From assembly GCA_016280525.1 (NCBI GenBank), contig JAEEGW010000129.1, positions 1-6,995 on the forward strand: a stretch of 6,995 nucleotides of DNA, written 5' to 3'. The DNA is from Clostridiales bacterium (GTDB taxonomy: Bacteria > Bacillota > Clostridia > Oscillospirales > CAG-272). The translations under genes and the position numbers were made by a program. The stretch's first letter is position 1. Each line of letters starts with the position of its first letter. Positions 1-6,373 of the stretch are shown in pieces. The notes below the pieces were generated by a model. It was not told where the DNA came from, searched no databases, and saw only the letters and a program-made list of their open reading frames with translations.

Positions 1-53
1 ACCGTAACGGTCTTATGGGAGATCGCATGACAGCCGCGGTGAGCAAAAAACAC
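1..53. other. Left edge, no gene assigned
   Basis: This short stretch before the fucI promoter may hold the end of an upstream gene, but neither strand can be assigned. One forward frame ends at TGA 28-30. Another stays open to TGA 69-71, which would run through the -35 element. Neither visible peptide resembles a family I recognise. Confidence 0.3.
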
Positions 54-82
54 TTGACAAGCCTGTTTTGATAGTGTAAAAT
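54..82 (+). promoter_or_regulatory. Sigma-A-type promoter of fucI
   Basis: TTGACA (54-59) is a perfect -35 box. After a 17-bp spacer comes TAAAAT (77-82), one base off the -10 consensus. It lies 36 bp upstream of the fucI ATG, leaving a 5' leader of about 28 nt. No operator or catabolite-response palindrome was recognised around it, so regulation by fucose cannot be read from this sequence. Confidence 0.85.
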
Positions 83-117
83 CATATCAGAAATAAATAA
101 GCGAAAAGGAGACGGAT

Positions 118-1920
118 ATGGCAAAAAGCAGACTTATAGGGGAATATCCCGTTATAGGCATACGCCCGACGATAGACGGCAGGCGCGGAGCGATAAAGGT
201 CAGAGAATCGCTTGAAGATCAGACAATGAATATGGCTAAAGCCGCGGCAAAGCTGTTTGAAGAAAACGTAAGATACAGTAACGGCGAGCCGGTAAAGGTA
301 ATAATCGCAGATACGACGATAGGCCGCGTAGCGGAGAGCGCCGCGTGCGCCGATAAATTCAAAAAAGCCGGAGTTGACATAACCCTGACCGTCACGCCGT
401 GCTGGTGCTACGGCTCGGAGACCATGGATATGGATCCTAACACCATAAAAGGCGTCTGGGGCTTCAACGGCACGGAACGGCCGGGCGCCGTATATCTCGC
501 GTCCGTGCTTGCCACGCACGCGCAGAAAGGTCTGCCCGCGTTCGGCATTTACGGCCGCGACGTTCAGGATATGGACGACACCTCTATCCCGGACGACGTA
601 AAGGAAAAACTGCTCCGCTTCGCGCGCGCAGCAGTTGCCGCCGCGACGATGAGAGGAAAATCGTATTTACAGATAGGCTCTATAACCATGGGCATAGGCG
701 GCTCGATAATCGACTCGAAATTCATAGAAGACTATCTCGGCATGAGAGTTGAATCGGTGGACGAGGTGGAGATCATCCGCCGCATGGCGGAGGGCATTTA
801 CGACGAGGCCGAGTATCGGAAAGCGCTCAAATGGACGCGCGAGAAGTGCAGAGAGGGCTTTGACAAAAACCCGCCGGAACTGCAGAAATCGCGTGAAGTC
901 AAGGACGAGCAGTGGGAATTCGTCGTAAAAATGATGGTCATAATAAAAGATCTGATGAACGGCAACCCGAACCTGCCGGAAGGCAGAGAAGAGGAATCCG
1001 TCGGCCATAACGCCATAGCCGCCGGATTCCAGGGACAGAGACAGTGGACGGACTTTTACCCGAACTGCGATTTCGCGGAGGCTCTGCTCAACACTACGTT
1101 CGACTGGGACGGCGTGCGCGAGCCGTATATTCTGGCTACCGAAAACGACGTGCTGAACGGTCTCGGCATGCTGTTTATGAAGCTTTTAACAAACCGCGCG
1201 CAGATTTTTGCGGACGTCCGCACGTACTGGTCGCCCGAAGCCGTCAAACGCACGACGGGCTACGATATAGAAGGCAAAGCGAAGGAGGCGGGCGGCTTCA
1301 TCCACTTAATAAACTCCGGCGCGGCGTGTCTTGACGCCTGCGGAGAGGTGACGGACGATGACGGCTGCCACGTCATGAAAAAGTGGTACGATATGACGGA
1401 TGAAGACTGCGAAAAGATACTCGCCGCCACGACGTGGAATCCCGCGGATCTCGGCTATTTCCGCGGCGGCGGATATTCGTCGCGATTCGTCACAAGAGCC
1501 GAAATGCCGGTAACTATGATAAGGCTCAACCTCGTTGACGGCCTCGGACCCATGATGCAGATAGCCGAAGGCTGGACGGTGCATCTGCCGGAAGACGTAA
1601 ACGACGTACTCTGGAAGAGAACTGACTACACGTGGCCCTGCACGTGGTTCACGCCGCGCGTGACGGGCAAAGGACCGTTCAAATCCGCGTACGACGTTAT
1701 GAACTGCTGGGGCGCAAATCACGGCGCTATAAGCTACGGCCACATAGGCGCGGACCTCATAACGCTTTGCTCGATTTTGCGCATCCCCGTTGCGATGCAC
1801 AACGTGCCGGAGGATAAAATTTTCCGTCCCGCCGCGTGGAACGCGTTCGGTATGGATAAAGAGGGCGCGGATTTCAGAGCGTGCAAAAACTACGGCCCGC
1901 AGTTCAAAAAAACAAGATAA
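118..1920 (+). CDS. fucI: L-fucose isomerase
   Basis: This cytosolic Mn2+-dependent aldose-ketose isomerase converts L-fucose to L-fuculose, and family members also act on D-arabinose. It is the first step of fucose use, typically fucose freed from host mucin or plant glycans. The 600-aa product matches E. coli FucI (591 aa) along its whole length as I recall that sequence: an N-terminal GIRPTIDGRRGAIKVRESLE, then TVTPCWCYGSETMDMDP, WGFNGTERPGAVYLA, and a C-terminal ACKNYGPQFKK. The E. coli metal/catalytic residues Glu337, Asp361 and His528 correspond to E342 (ATENDVLNG), D366 (FADVRTYWSPEA) and H535 (NHGAISYGHIG), and the E-D spacing of 24 is identical. The ATG start follows AAGGAG with about 6 nt spacing and agrees with the family N-terminus. 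The gene has its own promoter and terminator, so it appears monocistronic. No fuculokinase, aldolase or fucose transporter is in view. Confidence 0.97.
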   Translation: MAKSRLIGEYPVIGIRPTIDGRRGAIKVRESLEDQTMNMAKAAAKLFEENVRYSNGEPVKVIIADTTIGRVAESAACADKFKKAGVDITLTVTPCWCYGSETMDMDPNTIKGVWGFNGTERPGAVYLASVLATHAQKGLPAFGIYGRDVQDMDDTSIPDDVKEKLLRFARAAVAAATMRGKSYLQIGSITMGIGGSIIDSKFIEDYLGMRVESVDEVEIIRRMAEGIYDEAEYRKALKWTREKCREGFDKNPPELQKSREVKDEQWEFVVKMMVIIKDLMNGNPNLPEGREEESVGHNAIAAGFQGQRQWTDFYPNCDFAEALLNTTFDWDGVREPYILATENDVLNGLGMLFMKLLTNRAQIFADVRTYWSPEAVKRTTGYDIEGKAKEAGGFIHLINSGAACLDACGEVTDDDGCHVMKKWYDMTDEDCEKILAATTWNPADLGYFRGGGYSSRFVTRAEMPVTMIRLNLVDGLGPMMQIAEGWTVHLPEDVNDVLWKRTDYTWPCTWFTPRVTGKGPFKSAYDVMNCWGANHGAISYGHIGADLITLCSILRIPVAMHNVPEDKIFRPAAWNAFGMDKEGADFRACKNYGPQFKKTR

Positions 1921-1933
1921 TTACAGGTAAACA

Positions 1934-1972
1934 AAGCTGTCCGGCGCTCAGGCGTCCGGACAGCTTGTTTTT
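1934..1972 (+). terminator. Intrinsic terminator after fucI
   Basis: A perfect 11-bp stem, AAGCTGTCCGG (1934-1944) with CCGGACAGCTT (1956-1966), encloses an 11-nt loop that can add a CGC/GCG pairing. GTTTTTA follows immediately. It sits 14 bp past the fucI stop codon and isolates fucI from the next operon. Confidence 0.93.
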
Positions 1973-2003
1973 ATATATGCCTTAATAAAAGTACGCCGAA
2001 TAT

Positions 2004-2053
2004 AAAATTTTATTTTCATACCACTTGACGAAAGCGGTGTTTTGTGCTATAAA
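2004..2053 (+). promoter_or_regulatory. Promoter of the amidase-aminotransferase operon
   Basis: TTGACG (2025-2030), a 17-bp spacer and TATAAA (2048-2053) form a sigma-A-type promoter. TG at 2045-2046 places an extended -10 one base upstream. An A/T-rich tract (2004-2018, AAATTTTATTTT-like) ahead of the -35 could act as an UP element. The predicted 5' leader is about 25 nt, too short for a riboswitch. Confidence 0.85.
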
Positions 2054-2083
2054 TAAATTAGTTTTTATTAAGGAGATAAAACA

Positions 2084-3394
2084 ATGTCAGCCAGATTTTC
2101 GGTCGGCGCCGCGAAAGAAGATATAACGCCGGAGGTGGGAACGCTTTTATACGGCTACGTTCCGGATTCCGTCAGCACGTCCGTGCACGACGGGCTTGAG
2201 CTCACCGCCGTCGTTTTTGAACAGGGAGAAGAAAAGGCGCTTCTTTTGTCACTTTCCGTCGGCGATATACAGACACAGCTCGCGCAGACTCTGCGCAAGA
2301 TCGCCGGTGACGCCGCAGGAGTCGCCGCCGAAAACGTGATAATCGCCGCAACGCACACGCATTCCGCGCCCAACGTTTCCGGTATGGAAGGCTGGGGCGA
2401 CGTGGATCATAAATATATTGACGGTATCCTCGTTCCCGCGCTTGCTGCCGCGTCAAAAAAAGCCGCGGAAAATACGCGCCCGGCAGAGATCGCCGTCGGC
2501 GTCGTGCATTCGGAGATCGGCATAAACAGAAGACAGCAGCTGCGAAACGGATTCATACAGTTAGGACAGAATCCGTGGGGCTGTTTTGACCCGTCAATGA
2601 CGCTTCTTTGCATACGCGGCGCGGACGATAAAAAGGGAATAGTCAACGTAATCCACTACGGCTGCCACGGCACCTCTGCGGGTAACAACCGCGAGATAAC
2701 GCGCGACTGGATAGGCGTTATGACGGACCGCCTGCAGCGTGAAACGGGAGTTCTTACAACGTTTTTCAACGGCGCGCTCGGCGACGTCGGCCCGCGTCTC
2801 ACAAACGGACAGACCACGGGCGATATATCCCACGTTGAAGAGCTCGGAGGCGCCGCCGCCTCGGACGCTTTGCGCGCTTATAAATCGCTCGGAGCGTATA
2901 AAGAAGGGAAGCTAAGACTGCTGCGAGGCGATATAGTCATACCGAGAAAACCGCTGCCGCCGGTAGATGAATTAAAGGCGCAGATCGCGCGTTTCACCGA
3001 GCCGGACAAAGCGATAAATATAGACAGACTGGAATACGCGCATCTTCGCTCCGCGCTTGACGAGTACGAAGCAGGCTGCCCGCCGTATGAGGAAAATTAC
3101 ACGTATGCACAGACGATAATTTCTTTAGGCGATATTGCTTTCGTTTCTTTCCCGTTTGAGATTTTCTCGGAGATAGCCCTGCGGCTAAAGGCGTATTCGC
3201 CATACACGTACACGCTTTCAATATCGAACGCAAACGGATACGAGGCGTATCTGCCGTCGCAGGATCAGCTCGTCAGAGGCGGTTACGAGGTCGGCTGTTT
3301 CAGATTCAGCGGAGCGCATCCGCTCTCGGACAACGCGGATCAGATACTGATAGAACAAAACCTTGCGATGCTTGAGCAAGCGTATATAAAATAA
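2084..3394 (+). CDS. Neutral/alkaline ceramidase N-terminal-domain-like protein (putative metalloamidase)
   Basis: The 436-aa product fits the catalytic domain family of neutral ceramidases (PF04734), zinc enzymes that cleave amide bonds. Family landmarks in order: GAAKEDITP near residue 8, THTHSAP (H91 and H93, with one a likely zinc ligand), HYGCHGT (H195, second His ligand), NGALGDVGP (229-237), SFPFEIFSE (E359, likely the Glu ligand) and NGYEAYLPS (Y386/Y389), followed by RGGYE. True ceramidases have a catalytic Ser in GDVSP (Ser274 in the Pseudomonas enzyme), whereas here that position is G236. There is no signal peptide, no membrane segment and no C-terminal Ig-like domain, so this is a cytosolic single-domain member. 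Ceramide is therefore an unlikely substrate and a small soluble N-acyl compound is more plausible (inference). The ATG has AGGAG 8 nt upstream. It is the first gene of an operon with the downstream aminotransferase. Confidence 0.88.
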   Translation: MSARFSVGAAKEDITPEVGTLLYGYVPDSVSTSVHDGLELTAVVFEQGEEKALLLSLSVGDIQTQLAQTLRKIAGDAAGVAAENVIIAATHTHSAPNVSGMEGWGDVDHKYIDGILVPALAAASKKAAENTRPAEIAVGVVHSEIGINRRQQLRNGFIQLGQNPWGCFDPSMTLLCIRGADDKKGIVNVIHYGCHGTSAGNNREITRDWIGVMTDRLQRETGVLTTFFNGALGDVGPRLTNGQTTGDISHVEELGGAAASDALRAYKSLGAYKEGKLRLLRGDIVIPRKPLPPVDELKAQIARFTEPDKAINIDRLEYAHLRSALDEYEAGCPPYEENYTYAQTIISLGDIAFVSFPFEIFSEIALRLKAYSPYTYTLSISNANGYEAYLPSQDQLVRGGYEVGCFRFSGAHPLSDNADQILIEQNLAMLEQAYIK

Positions 3395-3406
3395 AGGAGA
3401 AAAGCT

Positions 3407-4603
3407 ATGTATAAAGTTGGACAGGAAGAGATAGAGGCGTTCAGCCGAGCCCTTTTGAGCCGTGACTTTTTTAAGATAAACGGATCCGGACAGGAGGTCC
3501 ACCGTTTTGAAGAGGAGTGGAAACAGACCACTGGCGCAAAATACGCGCTGACTATGACGTCGGGCTTCGCGGCGCTGACGTCCGCGCTCGTAGCCATGGG
3601 CATTGGCCCGGGCGACGAGGTAATTGTCCCGGCGTATACGTATATCGCCTCGGCTCTCGCGGTAGTCGCGGCGGGTGCGATACCCGTCATAGCGGAAGTT
3701 GACGAAACGCTGACGCTTGACCCGGCGGACGTTGAAAAGAAGCTCTCGCCGCATACCAAAGCCATAATGCCCGTATATATCCAGGGTTTCCCGGCGGATC
3801 TTGACAGGCTCAAAGCCCTGTCGGAAAAATACGGCTTTAAAATAATAGAGGACGCCTGCCAGGCGGACGGCGGTATGTATCACGGCAGATATTTAGGCAC
3901 GATAGGCGACGCCGGCGCGTATTCTTTCAACTATTTCAAGATAATAACGTCCGGAGAGGGCGGAGCGCTTGTGACGAACGAACGTGAAATATACGAGCGC
4001 GCGCTCATATACCACGACGCGAGCGCCGTCGCGTTTTTCGGAGATCAGTTGAACGGCATAGAACAGCCCCTGTTCGGCGGCACGGAATTCCGCGTGTCCG
4101 ACCTTACCGGCGCCGTTCTGCGCGAGCAGCTGAAACGCTTGCCGGGACTTTTGTCCTCTTTGCGCTCAAACAGAAGCAAGCTCTCGGACGCTCTGTTCGG
4201 TTGCTCGGATAAAGTAAAAGCCGGAGATATAACCGTTTACAAAACGCCGTCGCACGATATTGAAGGCGACTGCGGTACGACTCTGCCGCTCCGTTTCGAT
4301 AACGAAAAGGACTGCCGCGCGTTTTGCGAAAACGCCGCTAATAACGGCATAGGCCTGACCGTACCGATAGATACGGGCAAGCACGTTTATACAAACTGGA
4401 CGCAGATAATGGAAAAACGCGGGGCGTATCATCCGGCAATGGATCCGTTTTTAATGAAAGAAAACAAAGACTTGCAGCACGATTATAAACCGGATATGTG
4501 CCCGAAAACGCTTGATCTGCTTTCACGCACGGCATACGTAATGATAAATCCGGACTGGAGCGATGACGATATAAAACAGATCGCCTGCGCTGTGTTAAGA
4601 TAG
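3407..4603 (+). CDS. DegT/DnrJ/EryC1/StrS-family PLP aminotransferase
   Basis: This is a fold-type I, PLP-dependent enzyme of the family that transfers an amino group, usually from glutamate or glutamine, to keto-sugars or keto-cyclitols. The 398-aa length is normal. Visible landmarks are TSGFAAL (51-57, cofactor phosphate loop), VPAYTYIAS (74-82), IIEDACQADGG with D149 that contacts the pyridine nitrogen, and SFNYFKIITSGEGGA with K178 as the Schiff-base lysine. The C-terminal part (YTNWTQIMEKRGAYHPAMDPF, then MCPKTLDLLSRT) resembles a subgroup related to 2-deoxy-scyllo-inosose aminotransferases; this is from memory of the family. The sugar specificity cannot be assigned. The gene starts 12 bp after the amidase-like gene, with AGGAG directly after that gene's stop codon and 7 nt before ATG, so the two are cotranscribed. 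No Gfo/Idh dehydrogenase partner or nucleotide-sugar gene lies nearby. No convincing terminator follows it. Confidence 0.93.
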   Translation: MYKVGQEEIEAFSRALLSRDFFKINGSGQEVHRFEEEWKQTTGAKYALTMTSGFAALTSALVAMGIGPGDEVIVPAYTYIASALAVVAAGAIPVIAEVDETLTLDPADVEKKLSPHTKAIMPVYIQGFPADLDRLKALSEKYGFKIIEDACQADGGMYHGRYLGTIGDAGAYSFNYFKIITSGEGGALVTNEREIYERALIYHDASAVAFFGDQLNGIEQPLFGGTEFRVSDLTGAVLREQLKRLPGLLSSLRSNRSKLSDALFGCSDKVKAGDITVYKTPSHDIEGDCGTTLPLRFDNEKDCRAFCENAANNGIGLTVPIDTGKHVYTNWTQIMEKRGAYHPAMDPFLMKENKDLQHDYKPDMCPKTLDLLSRTAYVMINPDWSDDDIKQIACAVLR

Positions 4604-4632
4604 AATGTTCAGTATTTTCTAAAAAAATAATG

Positions 4633-4661
4633 TTGATTTATGACGAAAATCGTGATATTAT
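4633..4661 (+). promoter_or_regulatory. Promoter of the LCAT-like hydrolase
   Basis: TTGATT (4633-4638), a 17-bp spacer and TATTAT (4656-4661) form a good sigma-A promoter. TG at 4653-4654 makes it an extended -10. The -10 lies inside two overlapping palindromes, TGATA-T-TATCA (4653-4663) and ATTAT-CA-ATAAT (4657-4668), which could be an operator or chance in A/T-rich DNA. It implies separate transcription from the upstream operon and a leader of about 80 nt. Confidence 0.75.
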
Positions 4662-4676
4662 CAATAATCGGTGTTA

Positions 4677-4749
4677 GAAAACAGGGACGGCGGATGCGCA
4701 AAGCCGCGGCGTCTGCCCTCTTACAAAAATGCGGCTGTGTTAGTTTTTC
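4677..4749 (+). promoter_or_regulatory. Structured 5' leader of the hydrolase gene
   Basis: Three pairings can be drawn. A GC-rich hairpin (4684-4717) joins GGGACG and GCGG (4690-4693) to CCGC (4704-4707) and CGTC..CCC, with small bulges. An alternative helix pairs AGCCGC (4702-4707) with GCGGCT (4731-4736) and excludes the first. A closing helix GAAAAC (4677-4682) with GTTTTTC (4743-4749, one bulged T) ends next to the GTG start. The string GCGCAAAGCC resembles part of the c-di-GMP-I riboswitch core, but the rest of that consensus is not found. The function is unknown. Confidence 0.35.
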
Positions 4750-4753
4750 GTGA
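4694..4753 (+). CDS. Possible 19-codon upstream ORF coupled to the hydrolase
   Basis: ATG at 4694 opens a reading frame encoding MRKAAASALLQKCGCVSFS, and its TGA (4751-4753) overlaps the hydrolase GTG (4750-4752) as GTGA. AGGGA (4683-4687) sits 6 nt before the ATG and could serve as a ribosome-binding site. The hydrolase GTG has no purine-rich motif in the preceding 20 nt and TAG at 4741-4743 blocks an upstream extension, so termination-reinitiation from this short ORF would explain its translation. The peptide matches no family I know. A 4-codon frame (ATG 4729 to TAG 4743) also ends just before the GTG but has no ribosome-binding site. The ORF may be fortuitous. Confidence 0.35.
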   Translation: MRKAAASALLQKCGCVSFS

Positions 4754-5961
4754 GCAAGAAAGCCATTATTATCCTGCCCGGCATCATGGGCAGCACCATA
4801 TACGCAAAGTCGTCCTTCAAGATAGGAAGCATAAGCCTGTCAAAGAATGACCGCGTTTGGGATCCGCCTATAAACATATTCACCGCAAGACACAGAGTCT
4901 TTTCCATGAAATGCGACTCGGAAGGCAAACCGCTATACGACGTCGGCACGCTCGATCCCATTGTAAACAACAATATAGAGCCCTTCCGTCAGTACGGCGG
5001 GCTGAATATATACAAGAAACTGTATTTAAGGCTTTGCAGCACTTTTAATCCGGAATACGACGTTATACTGTATGAATATGACTGGAGAAACGACCCGTAC
5101 GATACGGCGGTCATGCTGGATAAGTATATTGAAGAGAACGGATATGACGAGATTGTTTTCATCTCCCACAGCGTCGGCGGAAACGTTTCTTCGTATTATC
5201 TGACGCTCGGCGAGGACAGGCTCAAAAAAGTAAAAAAGCATATTTCCGTAGGCGCTCCTTATCTCGGCACGGAAAAGCTGGCGTACGTTTACGACACCGG
5301 AGACGCGGTAAAATACGTTGTTTTCGGATTCAATATAGTTTTGCCGTTTATAGGCAATTCCATAAAATCCGTAATGCCCAATTTCCCCGGTATTTACTCG
5401 CTTCTGCCTATAAAAACAAAGTTCGCGCCGTATCTGTTAGAGAAGCGCTCTCACAAAAAAGCGGAGCTGAAAAAGGATTTTCCGCAGACGATGCACGCGT
5501 TATCGACCTTCCTTGACAAGTGGAACGGCAGCCTTTATTCGTTGGCCGTGTCGCATCAGTGGCTTCAGTTCAAAAACGGCGTACACGTGACTAAGCTGGT
5601 GGATTCGTACAGCATAGTCGGCGATGGCATAAAAACGCCGGAAAAACTCGTTATTCACGAAGACTTCGCCTCGCGCAAGAGAAAAACGATAAAAATATCG
5701 TCCAAGTTCTTTGACGGAGACGGCATGATATCGCTCCGCAGCTCGCTTATAGGCGACGAAAAACCGTCAAAGGTGCTTTTCAAGTATAAGTCCAAAACCG
5801 TTGACGCGGAGCATATAGAGATGATAAAAGGCGAAGACGACGGAAAGACGTTTGATTTTATCTGCGACGTAATAAGCGGATCAAACGTGTTCTCGCTCCC
5901 GGACGGCGAGTTCTTCCGCAGATATTCGGGCTATAAAGAAAGAAGACCGGTTAAAAATTAA
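4750..5961 (+). CDS. LCAT-like alpha/beta-hydrolase (putative lipase/acyltransferase)
   Basis: The 403-aa product has the layout of the lecithin:cholesterol acyltransferase / phospholipid acyltransferase family (PF02450). An oxyanion-loop motif IILPGIMGS (7-15) sits at the N-terminus. YEYDWRND (108-115) matches the family D-W-R box, the nucleophile elbow is S139-H-S141-V-G-G, FDGDGMISL holds D324, and AEHIEMIKG holds H355. These give a plausible S141/D324/H355 triad. The elbow has Ser where LCAT relatives usually have Gly. There is no signal peptide; residues about 188-204 form one hydrophobic patch that may be a lid or membrane-contact segment rather than a true transmembrane helix. A cytosolic esterase or phospholipase acting on membrane or storage lipid is a fair inference, but the substrate is unknown. 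The GTG start is forced by in-frame TAG 4741-4743 and by the position of PGIMGS. Its stop TAA lies inside the first heptamer repeat of the island. Confidence 0.86.
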   Translation: MSKKAIIILPGIMGSTIYAKSSFKIGSISLSKNDRVWDPPINIFTARHRVFSMKCDSEGKPLYDVGTLDPIVNNNIEPFRQYGGLNIYKKLYLRLCSTFNPEYDVILYEYDWRNDPYDTAVMLDKYIEENGYDEIVFISHSVGGNVSSYYLTLGEDRLKKVKKHISVGAPYLGTEKLAYVYDTGDAVKYVVFGFNIVLPFIGNSIKSVMPNFPGIYSLLPIKTKFAPYLLEKRSHKKAELKKDFPQTMHALSTFLDKWNGSLYSLAVSHQWLQFKNGVHVTKLVDSYSIVGDGIKTPEKLVIHEDFASRKRKTIKISSKFFDGDGMISLRSSLIGDEKPSKVLFKYKSKTVDAEHIEMIKGEDDGKTFDFICDVISGSNVFSLPDGEFFRRYSGYKERRPVKN

Positions 5962-5990
5962 GAATTAAGAAGTAAGAATTAAGAATTAAG
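5956..5990 (+). repeat. Heptamer array 1 (AATTAAG, five units)
   Basis: Five contiguous 7-bp units: AATTAAG twice, AAGTAAG, then AATTAAG twice. The first unit starts within the last codons of the hydrolase gene and supplies its TAA stop (5959-5961). Confidence 0.9.
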
Positions 5991-6012
5991 ACGGGCGACT
6001 GTTAGTTAGTAG

Positions 6013-6038
6013 GGGCGATCATTGATCGCCCGCTTTTT
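6013..6038 (+). terminator. Palindrome 1, probable terminator of the hydrolase
   Basis: GGGCGATCA (6013-6021) pairs perfectly with TGATCGCCC (6023-6031). After GC comes TTTTT (6034-6038). It lies 51 nt past the hydrolase stop codon. The near-complete palindrome leaves almost no loop, so a few inner pairs must open. It is one of three copies of the same palindrome in the island, which suggests a repeat-derived terminator. Confidence 0.7.
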
Positions 6039-6039
6039 A

Positions 6040-6074
6040 AAGAATAAAGAATAAATAAGAAAGAATAAAGAATA
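6040..6074 (+). repeat. Heptamer array 2 (AAGAATA, five units)
   Basis: Five contiguous 7-bp units: AAGAATA twice, a divergent AATAAGA, then AAGAATA twice. It has the same five-unit layout with an odd central unit as array 1, but a different unit sequence. Confidence 0.85.
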
Positions 6075-6079
6075 AAAAC

Positions 6080-6240
6080 AGGTGTCCCTACGGGAACCCC
6101 CAACGCTCTCAAGTTCGCGTTGGGGAACCCCTTCTTCGCGACAAAATATGGGTGGTCACCCACCCCTCAAGCTCGGGCTACGCCCGAGAACCCCCCATAC
6201 CCCCCTGTCCCCTCCCACAATCTCTTTTGAGATTGAGGGG
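6080..6240. repeat. C-rich hairpin block A
   Basis: Successive hairpins are TCCC-TAC-GGGA (6085-6095), CCCCAACGC/GCGTTGGGG (6098-6125), GGGTGG/CCACCC with loop TCAC (6150-6165), CTCGGGC-TAC-GCCCGAG (6172-6188), and CCCCT/AGGGG with a CCCA bulge enclosing CAATCTC/GAGATTG (6209-6240). The tract 6191-6216 is a G-quadruplex motif on the minus strand. It is a diverged relative of block B at 6415-6509, with two extra hairpins. Confidence 0.75.
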
Positions 6241-6254
6241 GCGTGGCGCAGAGA

Positions 6255-6317
6255 ATGAAATCCGCTCCGTACCGGAACGGATGAAATCGCTTTGCGATGA
6301 AATCCGCCTTACGGCGG
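6255..6317. repeat. Three ATGAAATC units each followed by a hairpin
   Basis: ATGAAATC occurs at 6255-6262, 6281-6288 and 6297-6304. Each copy runs into a different inverted repeat: a 9-bp stem with one mismatch between about 6260 and 6281, CGC-TTT-GCG at 6288-6296, and CCGCC/GGCGG at 6304-6317. The constant unit and changing hairpins give a cassette-like pattern. Confidence 0.7.
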
Positions 6318-6328
6318 GTTGACTGTAT

Positions 6329-6347
6329 GGGCGACCATTGGTCGTCC
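6329..6347. repeat. Palindrome 2
   Basis: GGGCGACCA (6329-6337) and TGGTCGTCC (6339-6347) form a 9-bp stem with one G-T pair around a single T. It is related to palindromes 1 and 3. No T-run follows on the plus strand, so it is not an obvious terminator. Confidence 0.75.
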
Positions 6348-6373
6348 GTTGTAGGGGAGGGGTTTCTTCTCCC

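Noticed and set aside
1..71. C-terminus of an upstream gene in the frame ending at 69-71
   Set aside because: It would run through the -35 box of a strong promoter, and the 22-residue peptide resembles no family I know. The window is too short to decide.
82..519. Long minus-strand frame opposite fucI, and a similar one at 1306-1800
   Set aside because: They are shadows of a strongly conserved real gene on the plus strand, with Arg/Tyr/Ala-rich nonsense composition and no ribosome-binding site.
3218..3883. 221-codon minus-strand frame across the amidase/aminotransferase junction
   Set aside because: It overlaps two well-supported plus-strand genes and matches no protein family.
4604..4632. 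Terminator after the aminotransferase gene
   Set aside because: Only A/T-only pairings such as TATTTT with AAAATA are possible, with no GC stem and no proper T-run.
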